A DNA stretch of 64,000 nucleotides from Crocodylus rhombifer (Eukaryota > Chordata > Crocodylia > Crocodylidae), in assembly GCA_038503035.1 (NCBI GenBank), contig JAVSML010020429.1:182511-246510 (forward strand), written 5' to 3'. Positions 1 through 12,984 of this stretch are shown here, one piece after another. How positions within the stretch are numbered: position 1 is the stretch's first letter; every line of letters starts with the position of its first letter. Position numbers and translations under genes: made by a program. The notes beneath the pieces were generated by a model that was not told the DNA's origin, did not search any database, and was given only the letters and a program-made list of their open reading frames with translations.

Positions 1-874
1 GCTCCTTCCCAAACCAAGCAAAATGTCCCAGAGCAGCCTGCCAGGGGAGCTAAGCCAAAAGCTGTGCGGCTGAGTGCGGGGCAGGGCTGGCCGGAGCTGC
101 GAGATGGTGTTCGCTCTGTCTGAAACTCCCCTCTGCCCTGCGGTGGGGAGAAAACGGCTTTTCGGGCAGGAGAGAGAGATTCTGGTGTTCATGAAGTGAG
201 CCTGTTTGGACAAAGCTCATATCAACGTTTTTGTCAATAGGGTTTTTGCTTTATCTCTTGCTTTTCGACTTTTCCGTCAAATGTTTTCGTGGGGACGGAG
301 CCCCGGTGGGCTCTGATGCAGAGCTGACACCGATCCACAGGTCCACTCAGGTGGGGACACTCAAATTGGGAGGACCTGCACCTCTGAAAGTCAAGGACAG
401 CACTTAGTGGAGTCCCTCTCCTTTGGGTTTGGTCCCCATGTGGGACCCTTTGTAGGGCCTGGGCCTGGGCTGGAGAAAGCTGCTCTGGAGTGGGGTGAGA
501 GGTATACTGAGCAGATACAATCCAGCATGCTTTTTCCCCCCATGGAAATAATTATACTCCCAGCGCTGGAGTGCTTCCATCAGCCATCTTTCCACTGCTG
601 TGCACATCATGAAAAGCATGATCGACTTGAAAAGTGGGTGACCACCCCCAAAGCAGCGCAAAGGATTTGGTGCCTGTGTCACCCCAAAAGCGCAGCCCGT
701 GGAGCGCGCAACACATTGCCAACCTCAGCGTAAGGGTTTGACTTCTTCAAGCCGTCGATCACTGTGGTTTGCCTGAGGAAGGTGCGTCTTCCATGATACG
801 ATACCATAACACCTGCAGTTGAGCCTTAGCTACAGTCTTTAGCTTGTATGGAAATGTTATATTGGGAGAAAAGG
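1..874. other. Unique noncoding sequence, no gene recognised
   Basis: I see no repeat family, RNA gene or convincing exon here. Overlapping open frames of about 100 codons lie on both strands around 404-733. They have no domain, no signal and no coding-like composition, so I treat them as chance. Confidence 0.55.
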
Positions 875-950
875 AATCGGGACTCACAGTAGAGGTGATC
901 TCTTTTATTAAACCAACTAGATTTTTGCAAAAAGAAATGCATTGAGGAAT
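875..950 (+). repeat. Interspersed repeat fragment, TTTTATTAGACCAACTA family
   Basis: A block reading GATCTCTTTTATTA followed by ACCAACTAG and TTTTTGCAAAAAGAAA is shared with the copy near 7.55 kb, and its core is shared with 4.57 kb. In both this copy and the 7.55-kb copy it is preceded by GGGAC and an AAGGTGATC-like stretch. Recurrence of the same ordered motifs marks a dispersed repeat. I recognise the motif as common in reptile genomes but cannot assign its class (SINE or nonautonomous DNA transposon) from sequence alone. Confidence 0.6.
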
Positions 951-2077
951 CTAAATTGCAGACTGGGCAGGGGCAGAGGCAGTATAAGGAATGCGTCCCA
1001 TAAACTGCTTCAACCCCAAGCTTTAGCCTTATTCATTTGAAGAAGAAATTTTAAGAGAGAGACAGATAGGCAATAATTAATCCATGAAGCAAATTAATAA
1101 TCGATAAATGAACAAGTCTATCTGTCTAGGTCAGCGTGCTCCCCACGGTGACTGTCCACCATGTGAGAGGCTGCATGTTTCTATGCGTTGCTCTGCAATT
1201 TCTTCCCATGTGCTGCGGAAGTCACTTGGGCCCACGCAGAGGGGAAAGCGCACCGTAAAGCATGCACACGCCTTTTGCAAAACAGGTAGTCGACTGCTTT
1301 CTCGTTTTAGGGCACAAAAGCTGGCTCAGGAGGACCAAAACCTCCACCAGCATGAAGCCTGGGCACTCGCTGTCCAATTTAGGGTCCAAGTGACCAGCGG
1401 GCTGTCTAGGGTATGTTAAGCAGCAGGGTATCTGGGATTATCTGGGTCTTGGCATCTCTTGGCAACTTGTCCTTTGTGCTTGGCTCCATCCTCCCTCCCG
1501 TCTGGGAGGCCGAGATGCCATTTGTCTCTCCAAGCCTCTGCCCTTTCCTGATTGCCCACCTCTTGCTTCATGGGTTTAGAGGCAGGCACTTCACTTCCTT
1601 CAGCCAGGGCTCCTCGTTCCAGGTGATTACCAGGCCTGGCAGTCCCGCGTCCTCTTGCAGGGGGACTCAGGGCACACGCTAATAGCAGCACATCTTAAAA
1701 GACTCCTGCACGCTGTCCATTCTCTGGCTGCCAAAACCCAGGTGAATATGTAGCTAAAACAAAACCCACAGCCACCTGCTACCTTTAGCCAACATGGGAC
1801 CTGCACCCTCCGTGGGTTTTTGCACGCTAGCAGCAAACAGAGGGGCACAGGCGGGATTTTCAAGGGAGAGGCTTGGGGCACTCAGAGAACAGACACCTGA
1901 AGGGTCAGTTCAGATGAGTTCACATGAGGACCTGACTTGGGGAGCAGGCGTTTAGCTTGGCTTTAACACAAGGCCTGCTTAGGGCCACGTGAAATAGGGA
2001 CAGGGCCACGATACCCGGGTACGTGTCAACCCTGGGTCAGCGGCTGGGCTCACCTGCCGCTGTTCAAAAGCAGCAAG
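951..2077. other. Unique noncoding sequence
   Basis: I see no gene or repeat family. Short open frames between 1108 and 1691 occur on both strands over the same DNA and look like chance. Composition is moderately GC-rich towards the right end. Confidence 0.5.
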
Positions 2078-2130
2078 CGTGTGCATGGGGGTGTGCGTGT
2101 GCATGGGGGTGTGCGTGTGCATGTGTGCAC
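2078..2130. repeat. GTGTGC-rich minisatellite, unit about 18 bp
   Basis: Two and a half copies of a unit of about 18 bp, GTGTGCATGGGGGTGTGC, are arranged head to tail and end in ATGTGTGCAC. The open frame across it gives a repetitive CMGVCVCMGVCVCM peptide, which is a by-product of the repeat and not a gene. Confidence 0.85.
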
Positions 2131-4557
2131 CCACGTGCAAGAGGGGTCAGGGGACAAAAGCTGGCAGGGGGCAAAAGTCAGAAAGAGAGATGGAGCGGTG
2201 CTGCAGGGTGACCGGTGGAGCTGAACGCGGGTGGCAGGAGGAGGACAGCTGGCCGCCACCCAGGAGTCAGCCAGGTGGCTCCATTCAGATGCCTTCTTCC
2301 TGGCAGCTCTGGATCGAGCATTTCTGGGCCGGTGGCCGTGCATTAGCACCTGACCGGCAGGGCAGCCCAGGCCTGCGAGCAGAAGGGCAACAGCCCGCGC
2401 TTTGGCTGCGGAGGAGCAATCAATACCACGTCTCTAGAGTGGCCCAAAGAGAAGGGGCTGCTCGCAGGCTCTTTGCCGAGCCTCCGTGCACTGTGCAAGT
2501 CTAGGTCTTGGTGGTTTCTTCCCCGATTTCGTCGTCGGCTTGTCCATGAGCTCCAACAGGGTTTTGGAAGCAATCTTCCTTCGGGCGGTGCAGAAAAGCC
2601 AGCCTCTCCAACCTGTCCCCTGAAAGGGGTCCCTGCCTGGGCGCACCAGCCCTAAGAAATCCCCCGAGAGAGAACAAAGCAATGCACCTTTTATGCTGGA
2701 CGGCAGGATACAAATGCAATACGCTCTCACTAGGCTGTCTGATTACTGAACATTTAGAGGGACTCAAACAGGATGCCACTTTTAATTACTCCCTTTTATC
2801 GCAGTTTATTGTGATGGCAAAAGCTCTTCCAGGGCTGTGCAAACACTTGCCTTATTCCTGATAAAACCTGAAATGTGTTTTGGTACTTTCTGTAGCCTCT
2901 GGGTACAGCCTATATTCATGCCTGCAGATTTTACTGTCGACTTGCTATATTTTGCTACTGCTACCCTGGCAACACGATAAAAAGGCAAACAGGACAGTTA
3001 TGTAGAAAGCTTTCTGGGATTTCTCTCTCGTTTTAAGGAAATGTAGGTATGTTCTTGCAAACGAATGGCACGTTGTACGCATAGGGTAACAATGTCACCG
3101 CGTAACACTGCTGTCCTTCTCTATTGCACAGCTGATCTAACAGGTATAAGTACACCAAAAAGACTCCAGAACCCAACAGATTATGGGACTTGGCCTGAAC
3201 CTAGCGAGATCTGCGTCAACCGAGCTCTCTCCAAGCAGGGTCCGCTTTGCAGACGGCCGAGAACGCAGAAGTAGACGAGGGAGTTTTCCATGACAAGCTC
3301 AGCAGCAGACTGGTATGGAGCTCAATATGGGCTAGTTTGTCTGCTTTTTGGTAGTTCGGTGCTGTCCTATCCAGACAGCTGCTGGTGCTTTGGCTAGCCT
3401 AGCTAGCCGAAAGCTAGCTCAGGTACCTCCATGCTTCACTGCAGTCAGCACTTTTTTAGGAAAAACCCCCCAGCTATATGATTCCAGAAGTACAGGAGAA
3501 CCTGGAAAAGTTTTAAACATTAAACTGTTACCCGTATACCCATTAAAAAGAAGAAGTGATTGCCATGTATGCTGAGCCCTTGAGCTGCTACAGATGCCGG
3601 ATGCGAGATGTGGAGAGCTGTAGCCAGGGTACAAAGGAGTTAGGCACCCATTTGCTGCTATACTTCCCTTGGGTTTGGAGAGGTAGGATCCTCAGAGCCC
3701 CTCAGTGAGTTTGCACGGTTTTGCTTTTCGATGGGATTTGCAGCTGGGATTTGCAAAGGAACCCAGACCATGCCAGAACAGCAGCTGGATTTGGGCATGC
3801 AGTTCCTTAAGATCCTTCGAAAAACACAGTCTCTGTCATGAAAGAAGTCAAATAAGTCAAAAGAGCCTACTGCTACCCTACCCTGAGGCTAACCCAGCCA
3901 TACCAGTGCCCATTGCCTCCAATGTCCCAGCATACCAAGACACTCCTGCCTGCTAGAACACCACAGACAAACACAGATAAGGACTGTAGATGAGGACACA
4001 GATAAGGACTAAAACTGAAAACTGCTCAGAAAGTCTTATGAATATTGACTTATGAGCTCTGACTAGGGCTGAGCCTGCACCGCTGATGATGGAGAGAAAT
4101 CAACTGCTCACAAATGCCCCATTAGCTGAAAATTTCAAGTTATGCAAAATGTTAACAGAAAACTCAGCACTTCAGTAGCTTAAATGCTGACCCCAGTGGC
4201 TCTCTCATCCTCATTAACAGCAGTGGTGCAGCCCACATGTAACGAAGGGCAGAAAGTACCCCCTGTAACCTTTCACCTCCAGATCACAATCATTAATTAA
4301 TGAACTATACACACTTTGCAGCACCTTAATGAGGTGGCGCAGAGCGGAGCTATTCAACAGCGATGTCAGTTTGGGCAACTGGGAGAACAATGAGTCAATG
4401 GTGGTTTGTGTTTCTTGGCGTCTGCTCCCAAAATTTTAGCGACAGCTGTCACAAGTGAAACCGAGGCGCGGCATGCCCACGAAATCTCAGCTGTGTCCGA
4501 ATACGAACAATGGCGTTGCTCTGAGAGCACGTACTGGACAGGGACAGAAACGCAGCA
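2131..4557. other. Unique noncoding sequence
   Basis: I find no gene. Several 60-140 codon frames overlap each other on both strands between 2.1 and 2.8 kb, where the DNA is GC-rich, and none shows a recognisable domain. Around 3390-3420 there is a small cluster of TAGC palindromes (CTAGCCTAGCTAGC) with no evident function. From about 4.1 to 4.35 kb the sequence turns AT-rich. Confidence 0.5.
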
Positions 4558-4655
4558 TCATAATGCTCTTTTATTAGACCAGCTAAATCATTGGAAATAT
4601 TCTTTGCAAGCTCTTGGGCACAAACGCCCTTTTTCAGGCATATGGAAAGTCTGCT
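4558..4655 (+). repeat. Interspersed repeat fragment, TTTTATTAGACCAACTA family
   Basis: CTCTTTTATTAGACCAGCTA is followed about 30 bp later by TTGCAAGCTCTTGGGCACAA and then CCTTTTTCAGG. The order is the one I know for this reptile repeat family: a TTTTATTAGACCAACTA block, then a TTGCAAGCTTTCGGGCACA block, then CTTCTTCAGG. Both ends are eroded. Confidence 0.6.
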
Positions 4656-7519
4656 GCTGTTTTGTGATCTCCTGGATGGACTAGAAGCCAATACAATATA
4701 TAATACAATGATATAACACGGCATAATACTGTCATTCTTCCTCGTCCTCATATAAATGGAGGGGGATGTCAGAGAAGCTAGAGAGGAGGAGGAGGAGAAG
4801 CTGAGATAAAGGGCTATAAAATAATTATTATTGGTGGGGAAGAAGAACCACTGGATGTCTCCCAGACAACATTTGGAGAGACCAAAGATTTAGTAGCGGG
4901 ATCAACATGCGGAAGAGGAAAAAGCAACACCAAGATTGCAAGGCCGTGGGAGAGGGGGAGCCGCAGAGATACCATGGCTAATGGGGGGAGGAAGAGGTTG
5001 GGAGGATGCTGAAGGAAGATGGAGAGTTTCAGCTTGGAGCGGTTATGTTGCAGTTGTCAGCTGGGCTTCCAGCACGAAAGGGAAGACGGAGGGGTGGGGT
5101 GGGAAGGTGAGTCTCCTACATGGAGCCATTAAATATGAGCCCCTCCTTCCATACTGCGATGCATTTTGGCAGGAGGTCTTTCCACATTCAGGTGTGTGTG
5201 TGGAAACTGTTCAGCGCTGGGCATTTTCAGTCGTATTGCCCAACTGGACTAACGCCATCTTTCCTCCATGCTCAGTTCCCAGTTATCCTGAGTAAACCAA
5301 AAGCGGGTGCCAGGGTGAAGGGACAAATTCATCCCCCCATACCAGAGCACCATCAACAGCAGCTGCTCTTGTCCAACATTACGGCTCCACAGCACTGACT
5401 TCGGCCTCCAAGCGGCGCAAGTCAACCTTTAGCTCCAGGTTCGGTCCACGAGGGCAGCAAGCGAATGGTTCAAACAACCAGATTCCTCTCTAGGCCACCA
5501 CTGCCGTCACGGTCACTCAGGGGAGTCGTCTGACCCAGATCAGTCGGGCTCACACGTCTGCTTTTGGGAAGCAACATGGCAACCGGTACCCACGGTCGCA
5601 GCTTCTTGTGGCATTCAATGCTGGACACCCAAGGGCATCACGCCATTTAGCACGTGGCTAAATCACTGGCATGTCCTTCCTCTGCCTGGAAACAGCCACG
5701 GCATTACAAGACGCCGACATGCTTGTCATGGCAATGACGGGAGGAGTAGCATCATTTACTGAACTTCCCAGCTGATATGACCATTAGGCCGCTTCAAATA
5801 ATGTCGAGGCTGTATTTTCCAGCATAAATCCAGTCTTATCCAAACTGACCCTCCTTCCCTGGTCCTTCGGACCCCGGGTAGCTTAATCTGTGCCTGTCAC
5901 ACTTAGTCTGGGTTGTGAAGCCGATGTTTCTTCCTCTCTAGCGTGCCCAGATCTGCCATCCGATGCCCACATGAGGTCCCGTATCCGTGCGCCTTGTATT
6001 CTTGGGGCAACTGCACTGCAGCGGCAGCACGCGTGGCCTCAGTTTGTCTCACCGTGCAATGGGTTTTACATTGCACGACAGGGCTTCCAGAAGAAAGAGA
6101 CATCTCAAATTGAAACTCTGCTCCGTGCTGCGGCAATTACAGGGCCATTTATATGTATGATTAACCTTTAGTCTCTAGGAAACCGCTGACAAATTTTCCA
6201 GAAAACTTTAAATCATCTTTTAACCCTCATCTCACTGTGGAAAGGTAAATGTTTTCCTCCCCAAGCTGAGGATAGGCTACATCAGTCGAACTTGTCTTTT
6301 CTACCCTTCTACACAGCTGTATGCATGTTGCACTGCTGTTTCGGCATTTTTTCCCCCTGGAAACAACAAGTTGGTGTTTTCCTCTCCTCCAAACAGGCCA
6401 GAAATTTGTGAGATTATTTCCATGATATAGCCATACCTCCAGTCACTCCAGGCTGTGACCTGGACCCTACGTACTTTATACTTTGAGCAGTGCATCAGCT
6501 TTGTACTGGCTTTTGTGAGGTGAAAAACACTCTTCTTCTTTACATTACAGTTATTAAAGAGGTCATATTTTTTGCACTTGATTTATGACCTGAATGGACA
6601 GTAACTAGTTTTTGCTCCTAGGAGTACTGAGGATATTGCCGGTGTATTGGGAGCATTACTTGGGTTGGTCCGGGGGTGGGAGGTCCTGTTCATTTCTCCC
6701 AAGTTTGCTGGGGGAAGTGTAGAAAATATCTAGGAGTTATTTCAAGAGACGAACTAACTCACAAGGGAAGTTACATTACTTCTTTTGACGGAAAAATACC
6801 ACCGAAAGTCATCTGAGTGTGGTGGGTATGGCGTGGAGATGGATGTCAGTACCAAAAGTGAAGTATAATGGTATTTATTGTTCAGAAACAATCCTGTCCT
6901 GTGATTATTTTTAGTATGTATCTCAGACTTGTCATTATGTGCTTTTGATTTACGGTATTAATGCCAGACCATTTTGCTGCCTTTGTTCTTCCCTGCAGGA
7001 TTATGAGAGAATATTCTTGAAAGTGAATATCACACTGGGTTAAGGTTAAAAAACAATCAAGGCATGTAGCAAACTCCAAGGTGCCTTACTACATCTCTGA
7101 ACTATAAATCGGGAATCCTGAAGAGAAATGATTTTGTGGCATTAAAGGAAAAAAAAAAAAGAAGAGGCTGAAATGCATAGCCATAAAGTCAAGGCTTTGC
7201 TAAGCAAATAACAAATAAAACAGTAAGCTCTCTTTCCAAATGCCTTGAATCACATTGACAGCTACAGTGTGTGCAGAGCTGAAGCATTTGCAGGGTGGGG
7301 GGGGACCCCAAGCCCTGTCAGTCCTCAACAGCCGATAGAAATGCCCTTGCTTTGCCTCCCACCGATAGATTTTGGTTTACAGAAAAAAACTTCTCCAGCC
7401 CAGAAAGCACCAAATGTTTCTTAGATGCTTCTATACACGGCAATGCTAAAGACTGAGGAACTAACATGGTCTCAGTCATAATGCCCTCCAGGCCAAGGAG
7501 CGACTGACCTAGAAATGCC
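4656..7519. other. Unique noncoding sequence
   Basis: No gene is recognisable. Purine-rich sequence lies at 4750-5000. The 119-codon frame at 4936-5295 and the 93-codon frame at 5890-6171 lack domains and overlap frames on the other strand. The stretch 6180-7080 is AT-rich and could hold regulatory DNA, but nothing specific can be named. Confidence 0.45.
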
Positions 7520-7612
7520 TCTCACATAACCGGGACCAGAACTCAAGGTCAAGGGGATCTCTCTTTTATTCGACCACCTAAGGTTTTTTGCAAAAGAAAG
7601 TCTTTAATAGCA
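7520..7612 (+). repeat. Interspersed repeat fragment, TTTTATTAGACCAACTA family
   Basis: AAGGTCAAGGGGATCTCTCTTTTATTCGACCACCTAAGG, broken here by substitutions, then TTTTTTGCAAAAGAAAG, lines up with the copy at 875-950 motif by motif. About 120 bp downstream comes a fragment of a hAT-type MITE. The two may be nested or simply adjacent. Confidence 0.6.
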
Positions 7613-7734
7613 AGTTGGTTGAATAACAGAGATCACTCAACCACGAGCTCCGGTTCCTTTTGCCTCTGGACTACACGGCTATGCCCTGGATACCTCTCAA
7701 ATAACTGGGCCTTTTCTTCCCATAATTTGTTTCA

Positions 7735-7890
7735 CCCCAACATCAAAGTGAGAACAAGGGATGGCTCTCGAGCGTGGGGTGCATCGACATGCATGTGTGT
7801 CACTACTCTACAAAAACTAAATCCCTTCAGAGCTGGGGAGTGCAGCTCTTGCACGCATGGTACCTGCAAATGCAAGGACCAGGACCCCGG
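7735..7890 (+). mobile_element. Internal fragment of hAT-type MITE (second copy)
   Basis: This stretch matches the interior of the more complete element at 13061-13406. Shared anchors, in order, are ATCAAAGTGAGAACAA, GATGGCTCTC, TGCATC, TACAAAAA, GGGGA(A/G)TGCA and CAAATGCAA. Divergence is substantial (roughly a quarter to a third of sites by eye) and both terminal inverted repeats are missing, so this is an old, immobile relic with no coding capacity. Confidence 0.65.
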
Positions 7891-9084
7891 TACATGTGAC
7901 TAATATTTGTGAAGCTTATTCTGCATTTTTCAATACTCGACCTGAAACCCAACCTGAACATCTCTGCAGCCAGGGCACACCCCGACAGCCAAGTGAATCA
8001 GCAGCTGCTTAACCTCGAGGGTCACTAGTGGGCTCCGTATTTCTACACCCGCAGACCGCCAACGCGGTCTGAAATGAAGTGACCTGCACAAAGTGCCGCT
8101 GCCTGGGAAACTGGCTGCTGAATCTCAAAATGGCCTTGTGCGTCCAGCTACGATGAAAATCTGGTGAGGTTCAGCTCAAACCCCCAAGGAAATGAAATAA
8201 ATCATCGCCCGAGTGCACGAGGGAGGGGTCGGAGAGGGGAGGCTAATTAAACGCCGGGTGTGATTGCGAGCGCCGCTCTGCAAATCAGGTGCGGGCGAGA
8301 AGGAGCGAGCGAGGTTCAGACGCTTGCTTCGGCCGTCAGCGGCAGTTCTCGCAATCCCAGGTGGAAGCCGGAGTAATGTTACACGGTAAATTAATTTTTA
8401 CACAACCCTGGATCCAAGTGTACTTTAATATTTACTGGGTACAGTCCAGGGATGGTTTCAGGATCTAAAGATGAAATCCTTCCTCAGCAAGGCACTTCAG
8501 GACACGCTCCTGGCACGCCCAGACTCACAGTAAAGACAACAGGAAGGCAATGTGGGTAAGGGTCGTATCCAAAATACACAGGGCGACGCTCCACTGGGTC
8601 CATTTCTTAAGCATTTCCATGGCCTGGGCCTGCAAAACACAAGGGAGCTGCACCTGGACACGTGGCCCCTTGCTCTGCGTGGGCCGGCTCCTTAACCCAG
8701 AGGCATCAGGATGCCGCCGAGATGCAGCGTGGCCAGAGCCAGCCTGTGCTTTTCCCTGCACCGCCTCTGCTGAGCGACCACGCCAATTAGCCTGCCCCTA
8801 TACGAATTAGCTGGCAGGGTAGCAAATACAGCTGCCCATTTCAGAGGCAGAGGCAGCATAATGTGCAAGACGCGGCCTCCATCCCCCGGACTATAACATC
8901 GTAGCACGACGCGCGCCTCTTCCACGACGTTATTCTAAAGAACAGGCTACCACCCCAGAGAAAGGCCCGCTTTCTTGATACGAGTCTATCAATATGAAAA
9001 TAATTAGGCTTGCGATCGTTTGCCATTCTTCAGCTCCTCACAGAAGCTGCAAAGCCATTCACGAAACACGCGATTCGATTTTAT
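7891..9084. other. Unique noncoding sequence with small CpG-rich patch
   Basis: Between about 8200 and 8370 CpG dinucleotides are dense (ACGCCGGG, GCGAGCGCCGC, GGAGCGAGCGAGG), next to a GGCTAATTAAACG motif. This could be a small hypomethylated regulatory patch. It is far shorter than a classical CpG-island promoter and no exon follows. Frames at 8525-8925 are on both strands and look like chance. Confidence 0.4.
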
Positions 9085-9095
9085 GGGGGGGGGGG
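9085..9095. repeat. Oligo-G tract (11 G)
   Basis: Eleven consecutive G follow TTTTAT and precede a GATGAATATGCGCGC stretch. It is prone to length error in sequencing. Confidence 0.9.
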
Positions 9096-10227
9096 ATGAA
9101 TATGCGCGCAGACATGCATGCAAGCTTTAAAAAAAAGAGCACCTGTGACAAGGCCAAATAAATCAAATTAAACTCAGCACAGCAGCTCTTAACAAATGTC
9201 CCTTTATCAGTAAGTGCACATATTTGGAAGCATAATTGTTAAAAACTTCACATCTTCAGCATATAATGCCTCTGAGATTGTATTTCTGAAGAGCGTTGGA
9301 CAGATATGCAAAATCCCTGATAGAAGCCTCAACGTTTGTTTCTAACACAGGTTGCTATGATGTTCGATTCCCTGGGTTTTTGTCCCTGCGTATATGCACG
9401 GTGTTTTTTTAAACATCTACTGCTTTTGGGTCAAAGATACATTGCACCGTCAGAATAAATGCCAAATCGTTGTTCTGTGTGCTCTTCTGCCATACGAAAC
9501 ACGGGCGACTGCAATCAGGCGATTGATTTCCCGTAGACTGAAGCCAACTCCCCAAACTCCCACGACCGACTGAGAAACACGGCACAACGTGACATTACAT
9601 TGATGCTGCCGTACGAGGGTTTAACAGGGCAGCTTTCGAAGTAGCTGGTGCAGGCTCCATTTGCACCCAGCGAGAATCAGACACTGAACGGAGAGAAACG
9701 GAGATCCAACCAGCTTATCGCAAGGGCTGGATCCTCCAGTGCTGCTGAGCTGATTTACCTCTGCGAAGGATCTGGTTCGAGAAAGGGCTGAATTGGTGTC
9801 ACCAAGCAGTGACCCCGACCAAGTCACTTAGCAAGCGTTTGCCTCCGAATCAGTGAATAACTCAAATATAAAAAAACCCAGTAAAACCAGGAAGGACCTC
9901 AAATATAGGAAGTTTGGATGTTGTGCACGCTAAGTGGCGAAATATAGACAAAGGAGACCTTGAGACAGCCAAGAGATCGGTTATTTCTTTATGCTAATAT
10001 TCTGCATACAATGGTGCATCCTTCAGCAATAGTTACGCTGTTCCTGGCCTTGAAGTGGAGGTGGCAACTGCTTCAATGAGCAAATCTAAAAGGTTACAAG
10101 GCTCCTCTTCTGCTTTTCCAATTGCTAACACGTCTGTCGCACAAACACTCGTTGGTGCGGTGACATCTCCCGGAGCCGAACTCTATGAATCACGGCACCT
10201 TATCCAGCGAGCGCCGTAGAGGCCCCG
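9096..10227. other. Unique noncoding sequence, AT-rich left half
   Basis: The stretch 9120-9330 is AT-rich with AAATAAATCAAATTAAAC and CATAATTGTTAAAAAC motifs and no repeat match that I recognise. It may be conserved regulatory DNA, but only comparison with other species could show it. No exon is seen. Confidence 0.4.
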
Positions 10228-10312
10228 TCCTCGCTAAGGGCAGAAGAAGAAGGGGTTGGACTCAATGACCTACTGAGGTCCCTTCTGACCCTAAAAATCG
10301 ATGAAAATCTAA
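10228..10312 (+). mobile_element. CR1 LINE 3' end (truncated)
   Basis: GGTTGGACTCAATGACC, then TGAGGTCCCTTCTGACC, then AATCGATGAAAATC correspond to the last ~85 bp of a CR1 non-LTR retrotransposon. CR1 copies in sauropsids are typically cut short at the 5' end by incomplete reverse transcription and end in short ATTCTATGA-like units, here decayed. No coding sequence is left. Confidence 0.8.
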
Positions 10313-12779
10313 AAACTATGAAGAGTAGTCAAAGTTGGGTTTGGTGGAAGGCGCTTCCACAGCTAGTACTAATGAACCTCGGCCCTCTGCAGAACCACCT
10401 TGGGGACCCGGACAACCAAATTATGTCGAGAGGAATGCGAAGTTGGCAGATCACCTGCACGTATGACGGCCCCATGATATGCAACATGCGGACGAACCTC
10501 AGGACCTGCTCTCAGCCTCACTGCAAGCCTTCTCCATGCTCAAACCACACCGCCTGCATTAGCCCGCCAAATCAAGGCCTTCGAACACAGTGAATGTGGG
10601 GAACGGTTACTTTATCCCACATGACTTTATTCTTCCTCCAGCCGCAGACTCTTCCCTCCCCAGTGTCTCAAGATCGATAAGCACGGATCCAAATAGGGGG
10701 GTGTCACCTTCCCCGGTGTGAATCGTGCCCAGCCCTGTCTCCATCCTGCTCTTGATGACCATGACTCAACGAGGCACTTAGCGTGCGACCAACTTTCGGC
10801 GCACAGGTAGTCAACAGAATGATTCATCCCCGAAGGTTAGGCTACGACTATGCTTATCGCAGACAGCAGCCGTCACCGCCCGCCCACCAGACCACAAGCA
10901 CCTACACACGTCCGGCGTCTTGCTCAGATCCGCTCGCTAGCTCTGCTGCCAGAGCACCGAGTGCCCGGCGGCTGAGTGGGTCACGGGGAAAGAGGGGAAG
11001 TGCAGAGATGCAAACTGCAGCCAGGCGCTGGCCAGCAGCAGACACTCCAGCTCTGCGGAGTGGGCATCTCCAATGATCGGGGAAGGGTTTGGGCGGGCAC
11101 ACGGGCATCGGCGCAAATGCACTCCAAATTCAGCGGCAAGAACTGCAATTCTAAGAGGGAAACTTTGCAATGTAGAGCAGGCGCGTGCTTATGCACCCGG
11201 CTGAACTGGGGCCGCTGCTACAGGGAGCATCGAAACCAGCCACGAACCTGTGGACTCACCAAACTGAAAGAGAGCCGCGAACCATCTTAAAGTCAGTCGT
11301 TCAGACAAACGAGCAATGGCCGATAAAATCAGCTACCATTATAGCCCTTTTGGTCTTGTCAAAATGCTAGGGGGCATTTGCAATCCCTGGATTTTAAATA
11401 ACGCGCTCTGCATTGTGAGATTCACGTGCAACGTCACCAAATGCTGGAAATACAGTCCAGAAAAACGGATGACATCACATTTCACTTTAAACACCTGACC
11501 TTTCCTTGGCAGCTACCATGAGGGGTTGCGATGCAAAGTCCCTGCCGTGTGCTATGCTCGGGACTCGAGGTGTGCACTGGCAATGCTAGCAGAGCCTCAT
11601 GCAAAAATGTCACTCAGGGAAACGCTGTTAGAGACAACTTTCCGTTTTTGGCCAGCTCTAACGAGGTTTGGCCGTGACAGATTGTCCACTTCAGCAAGAC
11701 ATGTGCCCTAGATCAATAGGCTGTTAATATATGTCCAATTTGTGTCCAGCAAAATCAGGAGAAAAGGAGAAAACTTTCAATTCCATGCTTAAAACCTTCA
11801 CCTCAAAAGGCAGCGTAGAAGGCTAAGACGACTGGAGCAATGGTAGTATTATTTAAGGCTGGCAATTTGTTTGCAATTTAACATTATGTATTTCATCATT
11901 TTCTGCAAGGAGCGATAAAGTCGGCTGTTCTCCGCGGCAGGGCCATTGCACTGGGCGGCTCGGCAGGCTGTTCTCCTGTGGCCTCATTAGCTGATCTCTC
12001 ACAAGCTACGCAGCAGAGCAGTGTCCCAGATTCTCACACACCAACTCTGACATTTATAAAGTACTTTCAGTCCTGACAAGATCAAAAACTCAGCATTCTT
12101 TCAAATCTCATAATAACTCCCAAACACCCCCAGCTCAGGCACAGAAAACTGAAAATGATAAAGCTCTTATTAGATAAAACCTGGGGAATTATGGGATTCT
12201 TTTTTTTCCCCCCACCACTAGGCATTCATTTGATTTCTGCAACACTCTCTGCTCTTAGAAAACACTAATCACATTACCTCCTGGACAGGGCTCATTTGCA
12301 ATCACTACGATCCTTCCCATCAACTCTGCTGCCAGCAACTTGCTTTATTGCTTGTGGCTTTCCTGTTATGCTGTAGGTTCCCAACCAAAATGCCCCTATG
12401 GTTATATTTAAATGTCACCGTGAGACAAACCATACTTTATGTATTAGCGCCACGGCACCAGCCACGCTCAGGTGGAGGTTGTGTCAGCATTTTTGCTCTG
12501 AATGCCTCGCTCCGAGCTGAACGCAGGGAACATCTTTGTGTTTCATCCATTTTTCCATAAAGTTGTTTTGATCTATGCTTTTTATTTTTTTTGTCTGCTT
12601 GCTATGCAGCACACCCACGGCGTCCTAAAAACATGGGGTGCATTTAGGCAACTGAGAATGCGGTGGATAGACAAATCCCTTAGCTGTAGTACAGGATATC
12701 CAGACACATACCCCTCAATTATTGTACATTCATATACACAGAAGAATCCATTAGCTGCTCTACATTCATCATATGTACT

Positions 12780-12780
<1 letters not shown>
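10313..12780. other. Unique noncoding sequence
   Basis: Nothing is recognised as a gene. 10.85-11.13 kb is GC-rich with several CpGs, and frames overlap there on both strands. 11.83-12.18 kb is AT-rich at its left end (GGTAGTATTATTTAAGG, TTGCAATTTAACATTATG) with a short GC-rich insert, and resembles noncoding conserved DNA. A T8C6 tract lies at about 12200. Confidence 0.45.

Positions 12781-12828
<48 letters not shown>
12781..12828. repeat. Compound microsatellite (GT)8(AT)16
   Basis: Eight GT units run directly into sixteen AT units, followed by TCTGTATATACA. Open frames through it on both strands encode alternating Tyr-Ile (or Val-Cys) runs and are artefacts. The AT half is self-complementary and likely polymorphic in length. 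Confidence 0.97.
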
Positions 12829-12830
<2 letters not shown>

Positions 12831-12984
12831 TGTATATACATCATACTTACCTGGAATCTCTTCAGCATATATTGACATTTCACAGAAGCAGGTCATTGGC
12901 TGCCATGGCTCCCCTGCTTTCCCTGTGGCAGATTAGGGTGTTGGGTCTATGTTGTGTCGAAGTTGACTGTAGTCTTGCACAGAG

